Part shown: one piece after another, positions 33,786 to 42,209 of the stretch
Position numbering within the stretch: position 1 is the first letter of the stretch
Layout of the letters: the number at the start of each line of letters is the position of its first letter
NCBI RefSeq assembly: GCF_963665245.1
Contig: NZ_OY762269.1
Span: 868,001-932,000 of the forward strand
Length of the DNA stretch: 64,000 nt
Origin: an uncultured Paludibaculum sp.
GTDB lineage: Bacteria; Acidobacteriota; Terriglobia; Bryobacterales; Bryobacteraceae
Direction: 5' to 3'
Translations under genes and position numbers: made by a program
The notes under the pieces: model-generated
Databases searched by the model: none
What the model was told of the DNA's origin: nothing
Seen by the model: the letters and a program-made list of their open reading frames with translations, nothing else

Positions 33786-36455
33786 CTACTCGGACCGCAG
33801 CATCGATGCCGGATCGATGTGCACCGCGCGGAATACTGGCGGCAGCGCAGCCAGTACCGACGCCCCGAGAATCGTTGCCGTCGGCCACAGCAGCACGGAA
33901 AGCTGTAGCGCCTTGACCTGGAAGAGCAGCGTCTCGACACAATGTTCCGATGCGATGCCCAGGGCCAATCCGATGAACGCACCGAAGATCAGCATGGAGA
34001 AGACCTCGGTGGTGACGCGACGCATGATGTCGTTGGACCTGGCACCAAGAGCGAGGCGAATCCCGATCTCGCGCTGCCTCTGGATGACGGAGTAATCCAG
34101 GACGCCATACAGACCCACGGAAGCGAGCAGCAGGGCAACCGCCGCGAAGAACATGGAGAGCGTTGCCAGCATGCGTTCTCGAAGGGTCTTGGAGCGGATC
34201 AGCGCCTCCTGTGTGGAGATATCGCTGACGCGCAGTTCGGGCCGACCGTTGGCGACCTCACGGCGGAGCACGCTCGCCAGATCCAGCGGATCCTTCGATG
34301 CGGTACGCACCACGAAGGTGCCCCAGTCACTGCTCTTCGTCATACCGGCTTCTTCCTTTGACGCGAAGGGGACATAGACAGTGGGCCGGATGGATTCGCG
34401 GAGGTCGCCGTAACGGGCGTCGCGCACCAGTCCGACGATCTGCGCGATGTTGTGCTTGTCTTTCGGCCCCGACGTTTCCATGGTCCGGCCGACAGGGTTC
34501 TGGCCGTCGAAGTAGCGGCGTGCAAATGCTTCATTGACGATGGCGAAATCAGGGTTCGCTTCATTGGGGCGAAATTCGCGGCCACCCAGCAGCGGGATCT
34601 TCATGGTTTCCAGCCAACCTGGCGAGACAGCCAGGAAATAGACGGGCTGCTCCCGTTCTGGTGAATGTCCGTTCGCCCAGACACCCGAAGTCCACACATT
34701 GCCACTCATCAGCGGCCAGCCCATGAGCGAGGCCGACTCCACGCCCGGCAGGGTGCGCAGCCCCGCAAGAGCCTGATCCCAGGTCACCTGAGGCAGTTCC
34801 TTCTTTGCCACTGTGTCCATCAGCACCAGGCGCTCAGCAGAAAAGCCGACGGGCTGGTTGGCAAGCCTGTCGAAGGAAGATACAAACATGCCGGCCACAA
34901 AATGAACCAGGAAGCAGAACGCCACCTGCGCCGCGACCAGGGCGTGCATCAGCCTGCGCTTGGAATGAGGATCCTCGCCGCCCTTCAATGCGCTGACCGG
35001 CTTCACGGACGAGGCCCGCAATGCCGGAGCCAGGCCGAAGAGAACGGTTACCGCTAGAGCGAGCGCCACCGCGAAGCCGAGCACCCGCCAGTCCGCCGGC
35101 AGCACCAGGCGCGCCGGGTTATCGGGCGGATTGATCATGCTCACCACGAAGGGCGCCGACCATGCCGCGAAGAGCCCACCCAGCGCCGAAGCAATGATCG
35201 CCAGTAAGGCGCTTTCCATAAGCACCAGTTGCAGCAGCCGTGCGCGCCCTGCGCCGATGGATACACGCAGTGCCATTTCCCGCGCCCGTGCCGTGGCTTG
35301 AGCGGTGAGAAGATTCGCTACGTTCGCACAGGCGATGAGCAGTACGAGCGCGACCAGCACGCCAAGGATGAGCATCGAGCGCCTGTAAGTCCGCTGCATG
35401 CCCGATACGCCTGCTGCCGCCGGCTCCAGCGAGACCCCCGCGTTCAGGTACTGCTCCGTACGGTGCTTTGCGCCGGGAGACTTCCATTCCTTTGCCTTTT
35501 CCTGGCGCGCCGCCAGCATCGCCGCCCGCAGCTTCTGCCTCATCAGTTCCTCTTCGACGCCCGGTTTCAGCCGCACCCACGTCCGGAACCAGCTCCAATT
35601 GGGGTTGTCGATGGCCTTGGCGTTCATCATCGTGGGGACGAACACATCAGTCATTGTTCCGGTTTCCGTACCCGTGAAGCCTGCCGTCAGCACGCCCACA
35701 ACTTCATAAGTGCTGGTGCCCTGACGGAAGGTACGCCCGATAACATTGCGGTCGCCGCCGAAGCGGCGCTTCCAGAAATCGTAGGAGAGCACCGCGTAAG
35801 GATGCCCGCCCGGCTTCACGTCATCATTGGCCGCCAGCAGCCGTCCCAATTCAGGTCGCAAGCCCAGTGTCTCGAAGGTCCAACCGGAGACGTACTGGCG
35901 ATACGCCTTCTCCATCTCCTGATCGGTACCGAAGGTTAGGTCTACCTGCCCGGCGTAGGAGATGGCCATCAATTCAGCCTGGCCATGCGCGGCGGCGCGC
36001 AACTGGCGGAACAGCGGATACTCGAAGGAATCGGCTACGTCTTTCTTGTCGTCGTTGTCCAACACTTCGTAGCTGAGGACGAAGAGACTACCTGGATCGG
36101 ACACCGGCAGCGGGCGTAGCAGCATGGCGTCCACAAGACGGAACGCGGAGGTACACGCGCCGATGGCGAGAGCGAGCGACAGGATGGCCGCACCCGACGT
36201 GACCTTGCGCTTCACAATCTGGCGCCATCCGAAAACCGCGTCGGCCCGCAGCGAATCAAGCCACGTGGCGATGCGGATGTCGCGGCTCTGTTCCCTGGTC
36301 TGCAGCATGCGCCCAAACGCGCGGCGCGCCTCTTCCGGATCGCGGCCGCTCTCCACCGCTTCGTCAATGTGCGACTGCAGTTCTTCCTCGAGTTCCCGGT
36401 CCAGCGAACCAGGGCGAAAAACGTGGGCGATGCGAGACCAGATGGACATGGTCAT
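33786..36455 (-). CDS. ADOP-family (MacB-like) permease
   Basis: This protein of about 889 residues starts at the ATG 36453-36455, which overlaps the padR stop as ATGA. It has the acidobacterial prefix domain (LDRELEEELQSHIDEAVESG), a first membrane helix (VTSGAAILSLALAIGACTSA), a MacB-like periplasmic domain, an FtsX block (LLIACANVANLLTAQATARA), a second periplasmic domain and a final FtsX block ending VFRAVHIDPASMLRSE. No ATPase gene is adjacent, which is normal for ADOP orphans. The substrate is unknown; MacB relatives move lipoproteins, peptides or antimicrobials through mechanotransmission. PadR upstream suggests induction by a toxic or phenolic compound. The gene is intact, unlike three relatives in this window. 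Confidence 0.93.
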   Translation of the reverse strand: MTMSIWSRIAHVFRPGSLDRELEEELQSHIDEAVESGRDPEEARRAFGRMLQTREQSRDIRIATWLDSLRADAVFGWRQIVKRKVTSGAAILSLALAIGACTSAFRLVDAMLLRPLPVSDPGSLFVLSYEVLDNDDKKDVADSFEYPLFRQLRAAAHGQAELMAISYAGQVDLTFGTDQEMEKAYRQYVSGWTFETLGLRPELGRLLAANDDVKPGGHPYAVLSYDFWKRRFGGDRNVIGRTFRQGTSTYEVVGVLTAGFTGTETGTMTDVFVPTMMNAKAIDNPNWSWFRTWVRLKPGVEEELMRQKLRAAMLAARQEKAKEWKSPGAKHRTEQYLNAGVSLEPAAAGVSGMQRTYRRSMLILGVLVALVLLIACANVANLLTAQATARAREMALRVSIGAGRARLLQLVLMESALLAIIASALGGLFAAWSAPFVVSMINPPDNPARLVLPADWRVLGFAVALALAVTVLFGLAPALRASSVKPVSALKGGEDPHSKRRLMHALVAAQVAFCFLVHFVAGMFVSSFDRLANQPVGFSAERLVLMDTVAKKELPQVTWDQALAGLRTLPGVESASLMGWPLMSGNVWTSGVWANGHSPEREQPVYFLAVSPGWLETMKIPLLGGREFRPNEANPDFAIVNEAFARRYFDGQNPVGRTMETSGPKDKHNIAQIVGLVRDARYGDLRESIRPTVYVPFASKEEAGMTKSSDWGTFVVRTASKDPLDLASVLRREVANGRPELRVSDISTQEALIRSKTLRERMLATLSMFFAAVALLLASVGLYGVLDYSVIQRQREIGIRLALGARSNDIMRRVTTEVFSMLIFGAFIGLALGIASEHCVETLLFQVKALQLSVLLWPTATILGASVLAALPPVFRAVHIDPASMLRSE

Positions 36456-36781
36456 GCCATCCTTAGCACTTGATTTACGGCTGCCGTGACAGCCTGCCAC
36501 CGCGCCTCCTCCGACGCCAACTGATTCTTTCCGGCCGTGGTGAGCTCATAGATACGCGCGCGACGACCGGTGTCCTTGGTGATCCAAGCGGCCTTGATCC
36601 AGCCGGCCTCTTCCATGCGGTGAAGGGCCGGGTAGAGCGAGCCTTCCTCGACGCGCAGCACTTCGTCGGACATGTCCTTGATGGCGGTCATGATGGCATA
36701 GCCATGCAGACTGGGGCGGCGCGAGAGGATCTTGAGCACCATAAGGTCAAGGGAGCCCTGGAGGGAGTCAGTTTTAGCCAT
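36452..36781 (-). CDS. PadR-family transcriptional repressor
   Basis: This 109-residue regulator has the PadR winged helix: SLQGSLDLMVLKILSRRPSL, then HGYAIMTAIKDMS, RVEEGSLYPALHRMEEAGWI and the TGRRARIYELTTAGKNQL wing. It would repress its own operon with the ADOP permease and DinB genes. Its start codon lies only about seven bases from the predicted transcription start, so the mRNA is nearly leaderless, and no Shine-Dalgarno sequence is present. The Met start agrees with the usual PadR N-terminus (MAKTDxLQGxLDL). Confidence 0.95.
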   Translation of the reverse strand: MAKTDSLQGSLDLMVLKILSRRPSLHGYAIMTAIKDMSDEVLRVEEGSLYPALHRMEEAGWIKAAWITKDTGRRARIYELTTAGKNQLASEEARWQAVTAAVNQVLRMA

Positions 36782-36822
36782 ACTCAGTAATCTAAGTATA
36801 TAGCTGACTGAGTAATCGTCAA
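36782..36822 (-). promoter_or_regulatory. padR promoter with flanking inverted repeat
   Basis: On the minus strand TTGACG (36817-36822) and TATACT (36795-36800) are separated by 16 bases. The inverted repeat ACTCAGT / ACTGAGT (36807-36813 and 36782-36788) brackets the -10 and ends at the ATG. This is a typical PadR autorepression layout. Confidence 0.75.
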
Positions 36823-36883
36823 GGGGAATCCGTCGTTCCCGCGAGCGAGGCTTTGCTGAGGAGCTGTCCGCCAGGTGGGCGTT

Positions 36884-38251
36884 CTATCGTGGGGTCAGCA
36901 CGGCGTGGGCTTCGTAGGCGACCGAGGCAGGCAGGTTCGAGTCGATCTTGCAGCGGACCAGCACCTGGTAGGCGAGGGGCCATTTTCCGAAACCTGAGGC
37001 GGCGAACCGCTGCTTCAGGTCAGTCAGGTGCTGTGGAGACGAGAAGTATTCAGCCGCGGCAGCGGCGCCCGCGCTGGGGTCCCCTGAGAAGGCGATGACG
37101 CGGCCGGAGTCCGCATCCGCGGGATCGTGCGGCATGACGGTGATGAGGCTGTAGCTCTCCACTCGATCGTTGCGTTCATCCCGCCTGGGCGCGTAGATCT
37201 TCAGAGGGGCGCCGGGCGCGGCCCGGAATGTGATCTCCACGTCGCGCATCTTTGGTTGATAGGTGAACTGGAACGGCGTTTTCTCAAAGATCTTGAGGAC
37301 CGCCTCGCTCTTGTAGGGGACTCCAAAGAGGATCGAATTTCTCGAGTTGAGAAGCGCGGTGGAGACAACGCGCTCAGGCAGCAGCTTGTAGGGGGTGCCG
37401 GCCGCTGTGAGGGTACGGATGACAATGGTTGCGCCCAGCACATCACCGAAGTGGGGGGAGTTGACGTCCGGGGTCATGTAGAGCCGCTTGCCCGAGAAGA
37501 GCCGGTGGTGACGCACGTACCAGGGGAAGAGCTGTGGCGGGGCTTCGAACTGAGGCAGTTCCGGTTGCCACTCCATCTTGATGTCGAAGGGCAAGAGGGT
37601 CATCTGGGCCGGAGTGCCTAGCGAGATAAGCACCGGCTCGCGACTCTGGAGCATCGTCCCCCAGGCCTCCCGGACGATGGGGTCGATCTTTGCCGTCGGG
37701 ACCGGAGGTGCCTTGCGCCACCAGCCTGTGATCACCGTGCCTATGGCGATGCCCGCGACCAGGCAAAGCAGAGGTAGGACTGCGCGCCCATACCAAGGGC
37801 GAGGCGTAGCGGCAGGAGCGACGTGGTCAGGCGCTGCGCCATGATCGTCATGCTCATGCAAGGCGTGCCCAGGCTCCACGAATCGAGGCACGTAAGTGCC
37901 CTTTACGAACTCGATTCTGAGGGGCGCGTCTGGATCTTCCTCTTCGTAGTATTTATCCAGTTTCTTGCGCAAGGCGTACGCGCGATTCCGCACCGAGGTA
38001 TCGTCCGTTGTGGAATAGTCCTCTGACTTGCCGAGCGCCTCAAGCCCGATTCGATACTCGTTGATCTCGGCGGCATGGCCGCCAATCTCCATCTCGCAGA
38101 CGTAGGTGAGGAACCGCTTCAACTGGTCGGCGCGCGCAAAGGTGTCGCTTTGCAGCACACGAGCTAGAGCCAGACGTTTTGCGTCGGCGGTAATGGGCAC
38201 CGATTGGAGGCTCACATCCGGACCATGCCAGGCTAACGGGTTCGGAAACAT
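36884..38251 (-). CDS. Membrane-anchored regulator with N-terminal DNA-binding-like domain
   Basis: I start at the ATG 38249-38251 (455 residues); the frame is open 13 codons further. The N-terminal region (ALARVLQSDTFARADQLKRF, INEYRIGLEALGKSEDYSTT, VRNRAYALRKKLDKYYEE, IEFVKGTYVPRF) is a helical winged domain common in acidobacterial one-component regulators. It is followed by a His-rich linker, a single membrane helix (VLPLLCLVAGIAIGTVI) and a C-terminal extracytoplasmic domain of about 270 residues with mixed alpha/beta character. This CadC-like plan suggests signal sensing outside and DNA binding inside. It is divergent from the second TonB receptor gene, its likely target. A near-palindrome, GTTAACGTTAC, lies just upstream. 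Confidence 0.8.
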   Translation of the reverse strand: MFPNPLAWHGPDVSLQSVPITADAKRLALARVLQSDTFARADQLKRFLTYVCEMEIGGHAAEINEYRIGLEALGKSEDYSTTDDTSVRNRAYALRKKLDKYYEEEDPDAPLRIEFVKGTYVPRFVEPGHALHEHDDHGAAPDHVAPAATPRPWYGRAVLPLLCLVAGIAIGTVITGWWRKAPPVPTAKIDPIVREAWGTMLQSREPVLISLGTPAQMTLLPFDIKMEWQPELPQFEAPPQLFPWYVRHHRLFSGKRLYMTPDVNSPHFGDVLGATIVIRTLTAAGTPYKLLPERVVSTALLNSRNSILFGVPYKSEAVLKIFEKTPFQFTYQPKMRDVEITFRAAPGAPLKIYAPRRDERNDRVESYSLITVMPHDPADADSGRVIAFSGDPSAGAAAAAEYFSSPQHLTDLKQRFAASGFGKWPLAYQVLVRCKIDSNLPASVAYEAHAVLTPR

Positions 38252-38340
38252 GATAGCACCGCTGCTGGTAACGTTAACGCACCGCGCCAAACGGTCCGTT
38301 CGTACCGTCCAACCACTGGTTCCAACGCGCGGTGCACCCC

Positions 38341-38367
38341 TACAATCAGCCCAAGACTGACAAAGGA
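38341..38367 (+). promoter_or_regulatory. Possible -10 element and strong ribosome binding site of the second TonB receptor
   Basis: TACAAT at 38341-38346 is a good -10, but no convincing -35 is seen, as expected if an activator is needed. AAAGGAGG at about 38361-38368 sits nine or ten bases before the ATG at 38379, which decides that start over the TTG at 38370. Confidence 0.5.
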
Positions 38368-38378
38368 GGTTGGTCCAT

Positions 38379-41300
38379 ATGATCTCTGTCGATGCTTCAC
38401 TGCGGCTAACAAAGTGCCGCTGGATAGAGTTGATTGTCCTTGCTTGCTTCCTGGTATGTTCCGCCCCCGCCCAAGTGATTACCGGAACGATCCTGGGGAA
38501 TGTGCGCGACCCGAGTGGTTCGGCCGTCCCAGGCGCCAGCGTTCGGATCCGAAATCAGGGAACAAACGTCGAAACAACGACGAGCAGCAATACAAATGGC
38601 GACTTTTCCGCGCCAAATCTTCCGACCGGATCGTACGATGTAGAGGTCTCGGCCAAGGGATTCAAATCGTATGTCGAGACCGGTGTGGCCGTGGCGTTGG
38701 ACGCGAAGGCCCGTATCGACGTCACACTGCAGGTTGGCGACGTTACCGAGTCGGTCAAAGTTGTCGCCAGTGCACAACGGCTGCAGACGGATGCCTCTGA
38801 CCTGAATGCAACGGTCAGCACACAGGCTATCGAAAGCCTTCCGAATATCGGGCGAAATCCACTTTACTATGTGGTGACGACACCTGGCGTGGTACCGCGG
38901 CAAGGGTTCGAGTCTGTGACGAACTTCGCCGTGGGCGATGATTCGCGCAAGCAGTTCTCGAACTTCACGGTGAATGGCAGCCGACCCATCTCCAGCGAGA
39001 TCCTGCTGGATGGAGCACCCAACACCAATCCAGCCTTCAACGAGGCCTCGGTCCTGCCCAGCATTGACGCCATCGGCGACTACAAGGTCATCACCAACGC
39101 CTACTCCGCCGAGTTTGGACGCGCCGGCGGCGGTGTGGTGAGTTTTGGCACCAAGTCCGGCACCAACCAGTATCACGGATCGCTGTACAACAACTTCCGG
39201 AATCCCGTACTGAATGCCAACAGCTTTGGGAACAATGCCACGGGCGCCAAGAAGGGCAAATTCAACGTCAATGACTTCGGCGGCACCTTCGCCGGTCCAG
39301 TTTCCATCCCGAAGCTATATGACGGCAAGAACAAAACCTTCTTCTTCTATTCCTATGAGGGTGTGAGGGAAGCGGAGGACGCCAGCGCGTTCCTCACCAT
39401 GCCCACGGCACTGGAACGTCAAGGGGACTTCAGCCAATCGATGGTCCAGGTGACGAATCCGTCCACGGGCCTGCTGGAGGTGGTCAACCGCAACATCTAC
39501 GCTCCGTTTGAGTCCACGACGACCGTTGTCCCGGTAGGCAGTAACTTTCGCCTCGAGCGGCAGCAGTTCCAGAGCGGCGGCGTTCTAAACAGGATTCCGT
39601 CGAACCTGTTGAACGCGAGCGCCCTGAAGTTCATCAATCTCTACCCGATGCCCAATATCACACCGCTGAATGCGGATGGGACATTGAACTACTACGACTC
39701 CAACTCCACGTACAATCGCCTGGATCAGATCATCGTCAAGCTGGACCACTACTTCAGCCCCCAGCATCACGCGTTCTTCCGCTACACCAACGACTGGACG
39801 CTGAACACGCCACGCAACCGCTTCCGCACGACCGACCCGCAGGCGACCGATCAGGCGCCAGGCAGCCAGTTCAACTGGTCCGCCACCATCGGCCACACGT
39901 GGACCGTTTCGCCGACCAGCATCGTCGAACTGCGCGCCAATCTCACGCGCGTGAACCTCAATCTGCAGCCATCCAGCGGCCTGAACGCCGACTTGGCCGG
40001 CCTCGGCTTCTCGCAGCAGATGGTCGCTGTTGCACCCAGTGGCGCGTTTCCGCGCATCGCCGTCGGAGGCAGTTATCAGCAGATCGGCATCGGCAACTTC
40101 GTGCTGCGCGACAATCATTCCAGCAACTATGCGTTCACCGGCAGCTACACCAAGATTGCCGGCAATTGGACGCTCAAGTTCGGCGGCGAGTACCGGCCCC
40201 TGTATACCAACTTCTACCAGGCGTTCGTGCCGTCGTTTGCTTTTTCACCGAACAACTTTACCTCGGCCTGTAGCGGCACGGGATGTCCCACGCTGGCCTA
40301 CAATCAGCCCCAGGGCTTCAACCTTGCCGATCTCCTGATCGGAAATCTCAGCGGCCAGGTGGGGGGCGGGCAGTTCACTACGGGCGATCCACGCCTCGCG
40401 TTGCGCAATGTCTACCTGGGCGGCTACACCCAGAACGACTGGAAGGTGAACCGCAAGTTGACCGTGAACCTGGGATTGCGCTGGGAGTTCCAAGGACCGC
40501 TCTCAGAGCGCTACAACCGCCTTTCGCAGTTCAACACCATGGGGACGAACGCGACCGGAACGGCCGGTGTGTACGAGTTCTCGGGTGTCAATGGCAATGG
40601 TCGGGGACAGACCGATCCGGACTACCGCAACTGGGCGCCGCGCGTCGGTTTTGCCTACCGGCTGAGTGAGAAGCTCGTGCTGCGCTCCGCCTATGGCATC
40701 AGCTACGACCAGATCACTGGCGTGGGCAGCGGAGCCCAAGGCTTTGGCACGGACGGCTTCGGAAATCCGGCTTTTCAAAACATCCGCCCGGACAGCGGCT
40801 ATGACATTCTGGCGCGCCCGTTCAACGACTCCTTCAGCGGAGGCGGCACCGTCCTGGGCGCCGACCCGAGCAATCGAGGCTATCTTGGCTACAGCGTCAC
40901 CGCGCTCGATCGCCACCAACGCACCCCCTATATTCAGCAGTGGAACTTTACCGTCGAACGAGACCTGGGGAAGGGAACCAGCCTTCAGGTGTCCTACGTC
41001 GGCACGAAAGGGACGCGGCTGATCATCCAGCAGTTGCCCGTGGACGGCACCAACTCCATCCCACAGGCCACGCTGGATTCGGCCCGGTCGACCTACATGT
41101 CTAGCGGGATCAACCCACTCACGGCCATGGTCACGAACCCGTTCTATGGAATCGCGCCCGCGAGCAACGCCACAGTTGGCGGTCCCACCATCTCCGTGCT
41201 GAATCTCTCCCGAGCCTTTCCTGCCTACAACTCCGTGACCAAGTTCCAGCAGCGATTCGGGAGCTCCAACTACCATGCCTTCCAGGTCTCCCTGCGGCGC

Positions 41301-42158
41301 AGCTTCAACAACGGCCTTGAAGTGGGCGGCAACTACGTGTGGTCGAAGAGTATCGACTTCGGCAACGCCATCTCGGTGAACTCCGGGAACACCGGCAACG
41401 GCGGCGGATCGAGCAGCTTCACGGTGAACAACTTCCAGTTGGAGCGGTCGGTTTCCAACAGCGATATTCCACACCGCGCGGTGATCTACTACGTCTACGA
41501 GCTGCCTTTCGGTAAGGGCAAGCAACTGCTCACGAACACGCCCGTGGTTTCCCACGTGCTGGGTGGGTGGAAGGTCTCGGGTATGACGACCTTCTCCGCC
41601 GGACTACCCTTGGGTATCACCGGTGGCAGTGGTTTTGGACGGCCCGATCTCATCGGCGACCCCATTCTGCCGGAGGAGTATCGCGCCTATGGCGACGGCA
41701 AGACGTCACATCCACTACCGGACGGCACTTCCATCGTCGTACCGAAGAACCGCTACCTCTACTTCAATCCGCACGCCTTCTCCGGGCGGACTCTGACTGT
41801 TCCGGTGGCGGGTACGGGCAACACGCAGGTGGTGAACGACCTCTACTGGTATGGAAACTCACCGCGCTTCCTATCGAACCTCCGAGGCTGGGGGACGAAC
41901 AACTGGAACATGTCCATTGATCGGCGATTCGCACTCGGCGAAAGGATGGCCGTCGCGTTTTCCGCACAGGCGGTGAACGTCTTCAACCGGAAAGAGTTCG
42001 GCGATGCCGGTGTGGACAAGGGATTCGGTTCGACCAATCTGGTGACTTCCAATGGGCCGTTGGGACGGTCGACGAGTTCGACCTTCGGCACCATTGACAT
42101 CACCAACACCGGGCGCACGCCGCGCTATCTGCAACTCGTAGCCCGGTTCACTTTCTAG
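38379..42158 (+). CDS. TonB-dependent receptor with carboxypeptidase-regulatory-like N-domain
   Basis: This protein of about 1259 residues starts at the ATG after a strong AAAGGAGG. A signal peptide (WIELIVLACFLVCSAPAQ) precedes a beta-sandwich domain (GTILGNVRDPSGSAVPGASV, NGDFSAPNLPTGSYDVEVSA), the plug (IESLPNIGRNPLYYVV, NGSRPISSEILLDGAPNTNP, FGTKSGTNQYHGSLYNNFRN) and a long barrel ending YLQLVARFTF. It should import a bulky substrate through the outer membrane using TonB energy. It is divergent from the membrane-anchored regulator at 36884-38251, about 130 bases away, which probably controls it. There is no adjacent SusD or enzyme gene on the same strand. Confidence 0.94.
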   Translation: MISVDASLRLTKCRWIELIVLACFLVCSAPAQVITGTILGNVRDPSGSAVPGASVRIRNQGTNVETTTSSNTNGDFSAPNLPTGSYDVEVSAKGFKSYVETGVAVALDAKARIDVTLQVGDVTESVKVVASAQRLQTDASDLNATVSTQAIESLPNIGRNPLYYVVTTPGVVPRQGFESVTNFAVGDDSRKQFSNFTVNGSRPISSEILLDGAPNTNPAFNEASVLPSIDAIGDYKVITNAYSAEFGRAGGGVVSFGTKSGTNQYHGSLYNNFRNPVLNANSFGNNATGAKKGKFNVNDFGGTFAGPVSIPKLYDGKNKTFFFYSYEGVREAEDASAFLTMPTALERQGDFSQSMVQVTNPSTGLLEVVNRNIYAPFESTTTVVPVGSNFRLERQQFQSGGVLNRIPSNLLNASALKFINLYPMPNITPLNADGTLNYYDSNSTYNRLDQIIVKLDHYFSPQHHAFFRYTNDWTLNTPRNRFRTTDPQATDQAPGSQFNWSATIGHTWTVSPTSIVELRANLTRVNLNLQPSSGLNADLAGLGFSQQMVAVAPSGAFPRIAVGGSYQQIGIGNFVLRDNHSSNYAFTGSYTKIAGNWTLKFGGEYRPLYTNFYQAFVPSFAFSPNNFTSACSGTGCPTLAYNQPQGFNLADLLIGNLSGQVGGGQFTTGDPRLALRNVYLGGYTQNDWKVNRKLTVNLGLRWEFQGPLSERYNRLSQFNTMGTNATGTAGVYEFSGVNGNGRGQTDPDYRNWAPRVGFAYRLSEKLVLRSAYGISYDQITGVGSGAQGFGTDGFGNPAFQNIRPDSGYDILARPFNDSFSGGGTVLGADPSNRGYLGYSVTALDRHQRTPYIQQWNFTVERDLGKGTSLQVSYVGTKGTRLIIQQLPVDGTNSIPQATLDSARSTYMSSGINPLTAMVTNPFYGIAPASNATVGGPTISVLNLSRAFPAYNSVTKFQQRFGSSNYHAFQVSLRRSFNNGLEVGGNYVWSKSIDFGNAISVNSGNTGNGGGSSSFTVNNFQLERSVSNSDIPHRAVIYYVYELPFGKGKQLLTNTPVVSHVLGGWKVSGMTTFSAGLPLGITGGSGFGRPDLIGDPILPEEYRAYGDGKTSHPLPDGTSIVVPKNRYLYFNPHAFSGRTLTVPVAGTGNTQVVNDLYWYGNSPRFLSNLRGWGTNNWNMSIDRRFALGERMAVAFSAQAVNVFNRKEFGDAGVDKGFGSTNLVTSNGPLGRSTSSTFGTIDITNTGRTPRYLQLVARFTF

Positions 42159-42170
42159 CTGGGCTTGGAT

Positions 42171-42199
42171 GGGAGGCCCGGCTTCGGGCCGGACCTCCC
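42171..42199. terminator. Bidirectional hairpin terminator
   Basis: GGGAGGCCCGGC and its near-complement GGCCGGACCTCCC flank a TTCG tetraloop, giving a 12-bp stem with one mismatch. It sits between the convergent stops of the TonB receptor (42158) and the cytochrome/HEAT protein (42210). Confidence 0.8.
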
Positions 42200-42209
42200 G
42201 CTACTCCTT

